Shown: positions 34,745 to 45,404 of the stretch, piece by piece
Numbering within the stretch: position 1 is the first letter of the stretch
How the letters are laid out: every line of letters begins with the position of its first letter
Source: Dryomyza anilis
Lineage: Eukaryota; Arthropoda; Insecta; Diptera; Dryomyzidae
Assembly: GCA_951804985.1 (NCBI GenBank)
Contig: OX638133.1
Location: 25,264,963-25,328,962, forward strand
DNA: 64,000 bases
Reading direction: 5' to 3'
Translations under genes and position numbers: made by a program
Notes under the pieces: generated by a model
Database searches by the model: none
Told to the model about the DNA's origin: nothing
The model's input: the letters and a program-made list of their open reading frames with translations, nothing else

Positions 34745-34885
34745 ATGGAACAGTTTGAGGACAAAATTTTACTGGAGGTATTACTTCTGATCACCATTGG
34801 CGCATTCGTTTCGAATTGGTTTTGGACTCGGCGCCAATTTATCAATGCTGTGTTCGAATTTCCTGGCATATGGGGCTTGCAGTGA
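34745..34885 (+). pseudogene. Truncated second CYP313-like P450 (start of exon 1 only)
   Basis: The 46-codon frame MEQFEDKILLEVLLLI reads into a membrane anchor, WTRRQFINAVFEFPGIWGL, and then a stop at 34883-34885. It aligns with the N-terminus of the upstream P450 (WKRRHFYRFAFDFPGIWGLP), so it is the beginning of a tandem paralogue in the same orientation. After GIWGL homology ends abruptly and no further P450 exons are seen downstream. It is probably the remnant of a duplicated gene lost by deletion. A SINE lies 95 bp downstream. Confidence 0.85.
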
Positions 34886-34980
34886 TATGAGAATTTTATA
34901 CTAAAATTAAATGTTATTGTAAAAATTATTTGTAAAAAAATAAAAAAAATGTTAACAATTTAAAACAATCTATATCCTAG

Positions 34981-35295
34981 GTAGCCGCGGTAGCTCAGTA
35001 GTTAGTGCGTTGGACTGCGAGCCGAAAGGTCTCCGGTTCAAGCCTGGACTGGGGCAAACAACATCTTTTCATAGAAACATTTTTCTATACCGCGCTACCT
35101 CTCGTCAGTAAATGGCAAACCTACGAGAGTAAAAACCATTGCCTATGAAAAGCTCTCACCCGCCGTTCGGATTCGGTAATAAACTGTAGGTCCCACCACT
35201 TTGAGTACAAATATAACACGCACACCTCAAAATAGTGAGAGTGCTCGGCCAAAGTTCTATACAGGACTGAAGCGCCAAACTATTATTATTACTAT
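34981..35295 (+). mobile_element. tRNA-derived SINE, copy C, best preserved
   Basis: The tRNA-like head is 34983-35056, with a box A-like TAGCTCAGTAG (34991) and box B-like GGTTCAAGCCT (35035). The anticodon-like loop is CTGCGAG, but the stem is mismatched, so it is not a tRNA gene. A body of about 220 bp follows and ends CGCCAAAC plus a TATT-rich tail. TATATCCTAG occurs at 34971-34980 and 35296-35305, a perfect 10-bp target duplication. As with tRNA SINEs in general, transcription would be by RNA polymerase III, with mobilisation by a LINE in trans. Confidence 0.9.
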
Positions 35296-35305
35296 TATAT
35301 CCTAG

Positions 35306-35519
35306 TAGAGTTTTTGCTTAGATCAATGCAATTTCAGACTAATTACAGAAGTTTGGTCTCCGAATGTTTTTTGTTAATACCCACATTTTTGTATTGTATT
35401 GTTTTTGTTTTTCAACCATTTTTTAAGCAGAGTTGTTCATGTTCTACTATATATTGAAGAAATGGAAAGTGTAGTAACAAAAATATTATGTGAATTACAA
35501 AAAATGTTCTTAATCGAAA
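35306..35519. other. AT-rich spacer
   Basis: I see nothing coding. About 35318-35360 faintly resembles the AGATCAATGCAA words of the duplicated segment at 50468-51085. Confidence 0.35.
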
Positions 35520-37225
35520 TGAGACTTATTTTCGGTTTTTTATTTCCGTGTTTTAGCGTTTGTTAATTTTTTTTTTTTGTTTTTGCTCATTATGGGTTTG
35601 TTTTATTTTGTTTTAATTTATGTGTTTATCTTTTTTTTTTGTTTGATTTGGTTTTTGGTCTTATTTATGTGTTAGCCTTTTGTGTTTTTAGAGTTTTTGT
35701 TTTACTTTTCTTTCTTCATTTAGTTTTTTTATTTTTGATTTTGTTTTTGGAATTAATTTTGTGTTTTTAATTTTCATATTTTGTTTTTTTTTTTTGCTTT
35801 TAATTTGTTCACATTTTTGTTTTCGCTTTTGTGTTTTTGTTTTGATTTTGATTTTTTTTTTTAGATTTTACTTTTGTTTTTTCATTTTTACTTACGTTTT
35901 TGTAATTTTTCTATTGTGTTTGTATATTTGTGATTTTGTGTTTTTGATTTTGTATTTTTGCTTTTGTGTTTTGCATTTTTTAATTTGTTTTTTTTTTTAA
36001 GATATTGTCTTAACGTGCTCAAGGTCCAGTCTGTACAAATTGGGTGTTTTGTACCAACCAATAAAACAACAAACAATTGGCTAAATGCATTGAGTGGCAG
36101 ATCGTACAGCTGTTTCAGAGGCAGCCAAGCCCCTTCATCAGCGATCTTTCTCTGCAGATTCTACATTTCAAGTCGCTAAAGTTTTCCTTTTCCAATGAAC
36201 ACAATAAGAATTATTTGCATTGAAGAAAGAACCAAAAGCAAAAATGCAAAAACTGCATCAACTCAAGTTTTTTTTTATTTTTCTTTAGCTTTTGTGTTTT
36301 TTTGTGTGTTTTTCTTTGGTTTTTTATTTTGTGTATGTGTTTTTGCTTTTGTTTTTTTGTGGTTTTGTTGTTTTGCTATCCTGTTAATTTCAGTTTTTGT
36401 GTGTTTTTTTATTGTATTTTGTTTTTGTTTTGTGTTTTTGATAATTTTTTAATTTTTTCTTTTATTTTTATGTGTTTGCTTCTGTTTTTTGGTTTTGGTT
36501 TTGGCTTTGCTTTTGTTTTTATGTTTTTGATTTTGTGTTTATGTTTTTACCTATGAATTTGTTTTTAATTTTAGTTTTTGCTTATGTGTTTTTGCTTATG
36601 TGTTTTTGCTTATGTGTTTTTGTTTTTTTGTTTTTTTGTCTTTGCTTTTGTGTTTGAGGTTTTTATTTTGTTTTAGTGTTTTGCTTTTGTATTTTTGAAT
36701 ATGTATTTTTTTATGATTTTCTTTTGTATTATGATTTTGTGTTAGTTTTTGATTTGTCTTTTGTTTTGGTTTTCCTTTTGTTTTTGTGTAACTTTTGCAT
36801 TTGTGTTTCTGCTTTTGTTTTTTGTATTTGCTTTTGTTTTTGTATTTTCATTTGTTTTTATAATTTTTTTTATTTTGCTGTTTTTGTGATATTGCTTTAG
36901 TTTTATGCTTTTGTTTTTGTGTTTGATTTTTGCTTTTATTTTTGTGTTTGATTTTTGCTTTTGTTTTTATGTTTTTGCTTTTGTAATTTTTTTATGTATT
37001 TGAGTTTTTGTTTTATCTTCTTTGCTGGTGTAAGTCCCAAGTTATACCGCGTTGAAAGTTTGGGTTATATGGGATTGCTACGCCCCGTTGTCCAATACCA
37101 CCTATATATAGCCTATGTCACCCTCCAGACTCTATAGTATCCTGGTGCAAAATTTCAGTCAAATCGGTTTAATGGTTTAGATCAGATGCTGGAACAAACC
37201 AAGAGTTTTATATATATAGAAGATT
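35520..37225 (-). mobile_element. Helitron-like element, copy 3, with T-rich expansion
   Basis: TTTTTGCTTTTGTGTTTTTG low-complexity DNA (about 35520-37010) leads into the conserved end: GGGATTGCTACGCCCC, TTGTCCAATACCACC, AAATCGGTTTAATGGTTTAG, then TTTTATATATATAGAAG at 37225. It is the reverse-complement arrangement of 31535-33160. A non-repeat block at about 36000-36240 interrupts it. ORFs of F/C/L composition here are artefacts. Confidence 0.55.
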
Positions 37226-38061
37226 ATCCAGGTTCCACGTAGTGATGAGAAAAAAATGCAAAAACCATTACTACACCGAAAATAATACTGTAGTTAATTA
37301 TATAACATTTATGTCTTTGTTTTGAGAAATTGTAGGTCTACTACATTTTGTTGGTTTTTAAATATATTTGTCTTTATTTGATTTAATTTGACTACACCAT
37401 GTAATGAAAATTCGTTCTCTAGAATATTGCACAAATTGTATTCTTGTTTTATTTTTTTGCTTTAATTTTAATTATTTGAAATTATTATTTGGAATTATTT
37501 GAAATTCGTGTGGACACACAACGAACGTATTACGAAAGTACGTTCGTCGTACAGGTATAAACGAATTCATTGGTTACATATAGCAGAAACTGTTTTTTTT
37601 TAATGTTGTTTTTCTTTTGCACACGAGTACAAATGCGAAAGAGTTTAAATAATAATCCCAAGTATCTGACAGAGACGAGTTAATGAGAGAAGACACATAG
37701 TGATGCCAACTAATTGAGTTAACCCGCTGCATGTATTTTGGTCAGGCAGTAAGAATTGATATGCCATCTTTATGGTTTTAACATGGGGGAGGCATATTAT
37801 TCATATGTGTTATCAGTTAACACACATATTTATAAAATCTCATTATCAGGAAAATATTTCTAATCTTAGTAGCAACTGGGGGTTCCAATCCCGATGCATT
37901 TTAACAATCACGGGGTTAGGTAATAAATGCCGAGATTAGTCACGAATTATTTAAATTTGTATTACAGGTAACAGAAAAGAAACATTTATTATCAAGGTCT
38001 ATTGAAAAATAATGAAAATATGCTAGGGGCTGAAAATTTTAGAATGTATTATTTGTTAGTA
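37226..38061. other. Mostly AT-rich, no gene seen
   Basis: A small stretch near 37500-37560 has ACGAACGTA/TACGTTCGT inverted words. About 37640-37960 is less AT-rich but not recognised. No ORF of note. Confidence 0.4.
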
Positions 38062-38458
38062 GCTCAGTCTGTCATGTCTCTGAGACCTCTGAAGCCTCGA
38101 AACTTTCTCAACTAAGTTCGATATAAAAGTTCGCTCTTTTATATTAAATTTATCTGACAAAATATGATATTTAAATATTTATCGCATCGATATCCCAAGA
38201 TTTTTTGACGCAATTTCGAACTTTGATTATTTATTTTTTCGATATCGTTCCGGTTTTAACAATTTTCTAGTACCGAGACAACTCCGACAGAACGCATCGA
38301 TATTTTCGTAGCATGTAGATCCAATTTAACGTTTGATATCGCTACGAGAACGTGACTGATGACGTGTATATTCTCCATCTTCTCGCATTGATCTCGTAAC
38401 GATATCGAAACGAATGGTTTACTGGAAGTTTTCATTTTATCTGCGCATTATTATCATT
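38062..38458 (-). mobile_element. GATATC-rich MITE-like repeat, copy 2
   Basis: It starts CAGTCTGTCATGTCTCTGAG and reads through the family words in reverse (AACTCCGACAGAACG, CGAGAACGTGACTG, CATTGATCTCGTAACG). It is directly followed by another copy in the same orientation. It is opposite in strand to copy 1 at 7668-8042. Confidence 0.65.
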
Positions 38459-38945
38459 CCCAGTCTGCCCGGAGCTGTTCGATGATCGAAGTTTTCTCGA
38501 ACTAACTGCGTTATAAAAGTTCGATCTCGTTGCTTCATCACTAGCGATATCGATACAGAATCGTTTTATTTTCTCGTTTCGAATAAACTTCATTATCTCA
38601 TTACAGTGTTGATCGTCAGAAGGGATTTAAGGTTTAAGGGATGTGGAAAGATAGAGTAGTGTCGGTGGATGTTTGCTTTAAATTTGCCAATATTAAAATT
38701 AAAATTGATTATTCCACAAACGTATCGTGCGACTGAAGACCGAATTCTCTCTGTAATGCGAGGTTCTGTTGAGAACCGAGTGGACTACGAAGAGCTGGGC
38801 TTGGTTTGATGCCCTTGTATAACGAGAGAACACACGACCTGGTACATTTTAGAACGAATTGTAGCATAATATAGATACGATATGGTAATCGAGAGTTCGA
38901 AACAGTCCCGAAGCAATATCGAATCGAATGACAGACTGAGTATTA
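38459..38945 (-). mobile_element. GATATC-rich MITE-like repeat, copy 3, split by a LINE fragment
   Basis: It begins CCAGTCTGCCCGGAGC and ends AATGACAGACTGAG. The middle of the family sequence is replaced by the LINE 3' fragment at 38603-38842. It abuts copy 2 head-to-tail. Confidence 0.55.
38603..38842 (-). mobile_element. 3' fragment of the jockey/CR1-like LINE
   Basis: GTGTTGATCGTCAGAAGGGA, GAATTCTCTCTGTAATGCG, GAGAACCGAGTGGACTACG and GAGAACACACGACCTGGT match 2400-2655. It is about 240 bp, with internal deletions and no poly-T run. It is inserted in or recombined with a GATATC repeat. Confidence 0.82.
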
Positions 38946-39495
38946 TCATTGGCAATTCCGGGATTTCATTTCAGGATTTTTGGTACTGATTTTCTGCGAG
39001 ATCCGGGGATCCCGAAATTTCGGATTTGGGTATTGGAATCCCTAGTGACAACGATTGCATACTTCGTGCAATGTGAGTCTTGTTTCAGGAGAGTCGATTG
39101 ACTTCGAGTTAAACTCACTGAACAAAAAATTTTTAATTAAAATTAAATTATTTATCAATGAAAAACCATAAACATACAGAATTTGGTAAAAATACTCCTA
39201 CTTTTTCTTTCACGTTGAGTTTTGTTCTTCTTTTTCTGGTTTTTGCAGAGTCGTTATTGCTCTTCATTCCAGCGATCGATCTTTTTCTTGTTTTTTACAA
39301 AAATTCCAAGCACACGTACAAGGGTCTTGTATTTTTTGATCATTATTAATGCTGGATATATCAAAAGGGCCTATCAAAAGTAAATTCATACAGGAACATT
39401 TTATTTCGGAATAATGTTCAAACGATACCAATAATTGTTAAACTATGTGATACAAGAAACTCAAGATAGAAACAAAAACAAAACAAAAACCTTTA
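38946..39495. other. No gene seen
   Basis: GGGATTTC/CCCGAAATTTCGGGA-like short palindromic words lie near 38970-39030. The rest is AT-rich. The ORF at 39158-39349 is not recognised. Confidence 0.4.
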
Positions 39496-39619
39496 TTTAC
39501 TGGATTTCCATTTGCACTTTCCAAAAGCTGAAGAGTTTTTCATGCGAAACATATTGACGCTGGGAATTTGCATTAATTCGGTGGTGCTGTGTCACAGGCA
39601 TCCTGTGACATCCTGCAGT

Positions 39620-39815
39620 GAAACCGAAAATGATGGTGATGGTAGCTGATGATGAAGACTTTGATGATGATGATGCCGATGATGATGTACAGGTTAATAG
39701 CAGCGCCACTGCAGATTGCCACTGTTTGTGCTGTTTTTAGTGATGATGTTGATGATGACAATGATTCTGATTATGCGCCGAATGGTGTTGATGCTGATGA
39801 GGATGATGATATCAA
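39620..39815 (+). repeat. GAT trinucleotide microsatellite region
   Basis: Imperfect GATGATGATG repeats are present. One frame across it (ending at 39873) encodes an acidic peptide (DDVDDDNDSDYAPNG, then DADEDDDIKAAKF). I see no domain and no splice context to support a gene. Flanks 39500-39930 are less AT-rich than the surroundings. Confidence 0.5.
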
Positions 39816-40194
39816 AGCAGCTAAATTTAATTATTCACTTTTTGTCACTGCGCTACAAACTGTCACCGAATAGTGAGTGTAGTGACTGGCGGCTTGTGTA
39901 TCAGACACTTTAACTCTGTGACCACATAGTATTTTGTGAATTAAATGGATTTCGTCGAAATGTTTTACAGATCTATTGTGTCGCACTAAAATGTTTATGC
40001 ATAGAAATAGTTGTTACAGGTCTATTTTATTTTTAAAATAGAATTTAAAATACGTATACAGTTTAATTCAATTATACTTGATAATGCTGTCAAGTATATT
40101 GATATTCGCTTAGTAATGGATAAAAGAAGAAATCATTGTGAAAATCTATACGAATTCTTGAACTTAAACAAAACAGTTAAAGGGCAACATGAAG

Positions 40195-40480
40195 AATTAA
40201 CGAGATCAATGCGAGAAAAAGGAGAAATCACACGATATCGAACACTTTTTCGTACCGATATCGAGCGTACCGTACTCGTACTCGTACCGATATCGATATC
40301 TACCTACATGGTAGGTAGATATGGTAGGTAGATATCGATTCGTTTTGTCGGAGTTTTCTCGGTATGAGAAATTTTTGAAATCGGAACGATATCGATGAAA
40401 AAAATTATCAAAGTTCGATTTTGCTTCAAAAAATATTACAATATCGATGCGATAAGTAAAACGGATATCAGATTTAAGAA
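40195..40480 (+). mobile_element. GATATC-rich MITE-like repeat, copy 4, partial
   Basis: The family words CGAGATCAATGCGAG, CACACGATATCG and GTCGGAGTTTTCTCGG lead to ATATCGATGCGATAA. It contains an inserted or expanded palindrome of GTAGGTAGATAT at 40296-40335. A separate terminal-type fragment (AGTCTGTCAGGTCTCGGAG) lies at about 40660. Confidence 0.6.
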
Positions 40481-41640
40481 CACCCACCCCACGTATGACA
40501 TAAAAAAATAATATTAAATCGAAATATAGATTTTTTTTTTGTTAATAATACCTGTTAATGGAATTTTGGGGCAATATCGAGCAAACCCATAAATGTTGAT
40601 ATACAGTTGTTATTCTGTAAAGAAATTCAAATACATCTATCAGCCAGTCAAATGCATCCAAGTCTGTCAGGTCTCGGAGACCTTCGATTACTCGAAGCTT
40701 TCTCGAGCTAATTTATCGATTCCGATTTTTATACTTCTGATTTAATAATAATTTGAAAAATAGTATTGTAAAAATTGTATATAAAAATAACAGTAAAAAA
40801 ATTAAAAAAAAATTATACGAATTATACGAAAATTCTGACAAAAAAAATGTCCGAAATTTTTTTTACTAATTTATGCATGTCGACCAAGCATTATAGAAAA
40901 AATAACATACAAAAACTACTTGAGAACTGAGAAATACGGGAAAAATGAACAAAAAAAAAATATTTTGGTAGAAATTTGGTTTAATTTTCTTTAATATTGA
41001 AGAACATATATGGCCCAAAATGCTGCCTATCGCTTGACATTAATACGCGTTTTTCAAAATATATTTCTCCGAAAACATATGAAATCAAATAATTTTAATA
41101 TTTTTCATAAATGTATCTAAAAGTACACTTTTGTGGTAAGATTTTCTATGAATATAAAATTTTTTGTATGCCTTGTTATTTAGGAGTTATAAAAGTTTAA
41201 AATTGTTTGCTACGTTTCATCATTTTGGAAGTAGGTTTTAAAGTGGCCTTACATTGTCTTAAAAGTCTGCTCTTCTGGTGGACTATTTTCAAAATGAAGT
41301 GCATAATTTCTAAGCTCTAGAATACAAGTAACATATTACATTTTAATTAGTCGATTTTTGTTTTTTATTAGTTCCATATTAGCAAAAATGTTGTGTTTGT
41401 TACGTTACACAAAATTCTTATCCGATCTAAGTTAGCACAAAAAGTAAAATTAAGCATAACAAATGGTTTTAATTGTTTATTTTAACAAAAGATAACATGA
41501 AGTCAGTGGTCTTACGATTGGACTCTCAAGAAGTTCGAAAAAATTGGAATGCACTTAAATTGCTAATATTTTTATTTTTTTTAAACAAGTGGGGAAAGTT
41601 AAGTCACATGGGCAGGACTTAAAGTTGGTCAGACCAGACT
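40481..41640. other. AT-rich stretch, no gene seen
   Basis: I find no recognisable ORF, TIR or tandem repeat beyond the GATATC-family end fragment at about 40655-40710. Confidence 0.5.
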
Positions 41641-42430
41641 ATTGAATACCCTACACCGTGGTGGGGATAGTAATGTGGCATATTTATTTGAATACCTAAC
41701 TTTTAAAGCTAATAAAGGGTTTTTCAATAAGAGCTCTACAAAAGTTTTTTTCAAGTTTTTTTCAACAGGGACGCTACAAAAGTAGAGCGACAGGGACAGC
41801 AAACGGCGCCATATTTCTTGCCGCTCTTTTGACATTTCTCTTCAGTAAGTTTTGCCATTTCCGGATGGAAAGATATACGAGCCAACAATGAGTCGAAATT
41901 ATTGAAATTTACTACCAAAATTCGAATTCGTATATCTTTCCATCATGAAATGGCAAACCTTACTGAAGAGAAATGTCAAAAGAGCGGCAAGAAATATGGC
42001 GTCGTTTGCTGTCCCTGTCGCTCTACTTTTGTAGCGTTCCTGTTAAAAAAACCCCTTAATTATGATGATCGCTCTCACATATATTACAAAATGTGTGCGT
42101 ATCACGCCCATTTTTGTAACATATATTTTTATGTGAATTATAGCAATTATTTTTCAATTTTATAACTATATCTTGAATACTTTTCGAGTTATTGGCTCAT
42201 TTCTGTACTCAGCATCATTTTTTCGCATTCTAACCAGTATTATTCAAGTTATCGGACAGGCAGACGAACATGACTAAACGGACTCGAGTCGTGATGCTAA
42301 TCAAGAATATATGTACTTTTCAATACCGTCCACGCCTTCTAAGGGGCGTTAAAATATCTGCACAAACTTACAAAGTGGAATGCGGTACAAATTATAATTC
42401 GTATCCTTGGTTTTATGTGTTACTTGTGAC
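41641..42430 (+). repeat. Dispersed ATACCC-type fly repeat carrying a MITE
   Basis: GAATACCCTACACCGTGGTG at about 41643 and, after the MITE, ACGGACTCGAGTCGTGATG then AATCAAGAATATATGTAC at about 42275-42320 resemble a widespread dipteran dispersed repeat. The mariner-derived foldback MITE (41715-42056) appears to be inserted in it. Exact ends are unclear. Confidence 0.45.
41715..42056. mobile_element. Mariner-derived foldback MITE, copy 1
   Basis: TA flanks both ends. The left end has two successive TIRs: the mariner 3'-type TIR (GGGTTTTTCAATAAGAG) and then, after a short T-rich spacer, the 5'-type TIR (TTTTTTCAACAGGGACGC). About 165 bp of the mariner 5' end follows (as 11870-12040: AGAGCGACAGGGACAGC, GCCGCTCTTTTGACATTTC, GGAAAGATATACGAG). 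The sequence then turns at AATTCGAATT and repeats the same segment inverted to the right end. It encodes no transposase and is presumably mobilised by the element at 11863-13161 or a relative. Confidence 0.88.
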
Positions 42431-42452
42431 GATTGCTCTATCATTCACTTGA

Positions 42453-43033
42453 TATTTTTTTTTTTTACAAATTAACCAACGCTCAGGGGATGCCCCCTCT
42501 ATACATGCAATGCACAGTGTTGATCGTAAGAAGGGATGATAGGTTAAAGGGAGGGGGAAAAGATGGAGTAGTGTCGGTGAATGTTTGTTTTGAACTTGCC
42601 AATATCGAAAATGTCGGGAAAAACGGACGCAGGGAGATTGTTCCACAAACGTGTCGTGCGACTGAAGAACGAATTCTCTCTTTAATGCATGGTTCTGTTG
42701 AGAGCCGAGTGGACTACGAAGGGGTGGGCTTGGTTTGATGCCCGAGTAGAACGAGAAAACACACGACCTGGTGGAATCAGGCCATGTATTTCCCTCGAAC
42801 ACTAACCGTTGTAATACCTATAAAACAGGCTTACACACCCAACGATCCTTCGGTGCTCAAGAGAACCAATAGACGATGAGATATTTTCATCCCATATTAA
42901 ATATATCGCACATTGTTGTATTCGGTCCAGGAACTCCAAGGAGGATTTTGAAGCCCCTGCCCAAATGTGCGAATTGAATTCCATTTTAGGCCGAATATAG
43001 GTAGTGTAGACAGTGCGTAAGTCAGCAGGAGTG
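42453..43033 (-). mobile_element. 5'-truncated jockey/CR1-like LINE, copy 2
   Basis: It has the same 3' end as 2326-2940, with poly-T at about 42459-42468. It covers the last part of ORF2 (YIRPKMEFNSHIWAGASKSSLEF and LEHRRIVGCVSLFYRYYNG) plus the 3' UTR. The frame breaks near 42805. It is about 580 bp long. The 5' truncation point is at GTCAGCAGGAGTG (43033). It is highly similar to the longer copy, so it is relatively recent. Confidence 0.88.
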
Positions 43034-43724
43034 TTTTTTGAAATCATCAAATTTCTTCCAACCTTTTCAATTTTAATTCTTGTTTCTCTGAGCCTTGCTC
43101 AGGTTTTCTTAAACATCAAACGTATGTTTAAGGTTTGAAAATCAAAATTGTTATAATATTTAATTATCAATAAAAAAAAAAATGTTTGCTACGTTACAAA
43201 TCCCTTTTGGCTCTGTACACCGACATTAATAATTACACTGATAATTTTTGATTATCTTTAGAAAATAGACTAAAATTACTCGAAGAAAATTAGGTCTTTC
43301 ATTTATATTGATGTGCTAGACTTTGTAGTAAAAGACTTTTTGGAATTTTTGTTTGTTACGTTACTTTAAAAAAATGCGGTCAATTTTTTTTTCGTTTAAA
43401 ATACTGATAAGATTTTTTGTTCTACAATTATTTAGATTAGTTATTTTCAGTTTTATTACCTCTATCTAAGAAAAGTGGATAACACGAAAAAAATTCAATT
43501 AATTGAATACAATAATTTTTATTTTTCAGGAGTCATCCAATAAACTATGCTAAATTCACGGTGCAAAGAAAGAATTTCGCGTTGATATTTGTGTCGATCG
43601 TTACTCTGGGATGTGTACAAACTGCAAGTAATAAAAAACATGCGAATTTGAATAATTTTTTTTCTGTGGTTTCGTTTTTTGCTTTTTGGGCCATATATTG
43701 TAATTTATATATTGCTTCATTAAA
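43034..43724. other. AT-rich stretch, no gene seen
   Basis: No recognisable coding sequence or repeat. The ORF at 43601-43840 (minus) overlaps a MITE fragment. Confidence 0.45.
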
Positions 43725-43826
43725 ACAGCATTCATAACATTGATGGCGTTAGTCATTAATATTATGCAATGCAATGAATCATGATTTGAAGAACGGAATG
43801 AATATGATGTACATTTTTTTTCTGTG
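43725..43826 (+). mobile_element. Fragment of the CACAGAAAAAAAT MITE
   Basis: AACATTGATGGCGTTAGTC, AATCATGATTTGAAGAACGG and GATGTACATTTTTTTTCTGTG match the right end of the 687-bp MITE (60595-60701). Only the terminal 100 bp or so is here. Confidence 0.75.
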
Positions 43827-45404
43827 TGCACACCAAGCAATTATTTTTCCTAAGGATACGAGATGAAATTCTGGTTTAATTGGGTCTACTTTAGTACTAA
43901 ATAAATTTATTGTAAAAAAATAATTGTAATATTTAAAGAAACAATCCCAGTAGAATGTTTGCGTACCCCAGAAAACATTTTTAATTTTGATTATTAATTT
44001 AAATAACCCATAACATTTCAAAACTAAATAACGTTACTAAAACACATATCAAATACCGTCACTCGAACTACATACGTTTAATATTAACACCTGCTTCTAA
44101 AGTCCAAATATTTCAAACGAAAAAGATAAAATTTGAATTTTGATGTCGTTCCTTTAATGAAATATTCGCACTCTACATATTCAAAGCTGCAATTTGAGTA
44201 AATGTTTTCAATTTTTGAAATTTGCATGAGGAAAAATAAAAAATTCTGACACACGATATGTTTTTGTGTGCACATCATTTTCAGCACTTCACCGATGACG
44301 ATGACGACTGACTGCATCTTGTGCACGACGAGAGCAGTGTCAAAAATATGAAAGTCCATTGACGATTCCTGTCATAGTTATGCGTTCGACCAAGCGAAGA
44401 AGAGCAAAAACTGAATGAGGAAGTAGAACTGCGTAACACAGTTTGGTCTCTGATGGAAAAAGTCGAAACGAAGGAGTCACTTAACAGAGAAACAGAGATT
44501 CATATCGCACTCACTGCCTTGTAATTTGTGTCTGTCTGTGGGGCTGACTGTCTCTTCAACGAAACGTCTTTCCATCCGTTTGTCTGTCTGTATCACTCTG
44601 CCTGCCTGCATGCCTGACTGCCACAAAGTGTGCCACTTGTCCTGATGGAACTGTCAATAGTCCCAACGAGGAAACGAAGGTGTTACAATTTTATGCTCGA
44701 ACACGTTTCGTTTTACAGGCACAGACAGACAAACAGACAAACGGACAGACCCAAAGTGCACACAGAGCCAAAGAAATAATACAATTTATCACTGACACAA
44801 AAGTTATAGATATATTTTACTTTTTTTTTAATATTTCTACTTAAAAGTATTAAATAAAGATTTTATTTTAATAAAATTCTCTCAAAGTTGTTCGCATCAT
44901 TTAAAATAATATTTGATTTTGATAACTTTATCTTAATGCTGGGGGCGGGGTTGGGTTGGGTAGGTTGCCCAACTACCCAAGCAACCATGATGACAAAAGT
45001 CATCATGTTTCCAAAATGCATTTCAACCACTCGAACGTTGAGCGGTCGCTGTCAGCACTTGCAGGGCCATGAAGTTTTTCTGAGTTTATCTTGAAAAAGT
45101 TTTGCAACGAATAAAAACGACGACGAGAAGACGGACAGGCAGAAGAGAACAAGTTGTGAAACGAGTGAAAAGTTTGATGTAGCTTTAAGCAAACAACTGA
45201 ACTTTTCGGGGGACAATCAAGAAAATGCACTGAGCAGAAAAATGCACTTGGAATTTTAAAGTTCACATTCTAAACTCTTGTATGATTTGATGCTCTTAAA
45301 GTATGCAATGTTTATATTTAAAACTGTTTCCCTTTGAAGCCACTTGAATATAGTTCATAGTCACGAATTTGTTTAGCTGATATAGGTAGTGCGAAGTAGT
45401 GAAA
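43827..45404. other. Intergenic, mixed composition, no gene identified
   Basis: About 44280-44770 and 44930-45260 are less AT-rich, with GTCTGTCTGT-type simple sequence at 44525-44620 and 44720-44750. A small hairpin TTGGGTAG/CTACCCAA is at about 44955-44980. ORFs on both strands show no family resemblance. Possible host regulatory sequence. Confidence 0.35.

Noticed and set aside
34983..35056. Functional tRNA gene
   Set aside because: Box A and B words are present but D and anticodon stems have mismatches, and the sequence is the head of a four-copy SINE.
35761..37137. Chain of plus-strand F/C/L-rich ORFs resembling membrane proteins
   Set aside because: They have the same low-complexity origin as the inverted copy at 31535-33160; overlapping frames are equally open.
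39649..39913. Acidic protein encoded at the GAT repeats
   Set aside because: The D/E/M richness follows from GAT/ATG triplets; no homology, splice context or conserved domain is visible.
42413..42802. 129-codon minus-strand ORF
   Set aside because: It is an out-of-frame reading of the LINE 3' region (copy 2), not a separate gene.
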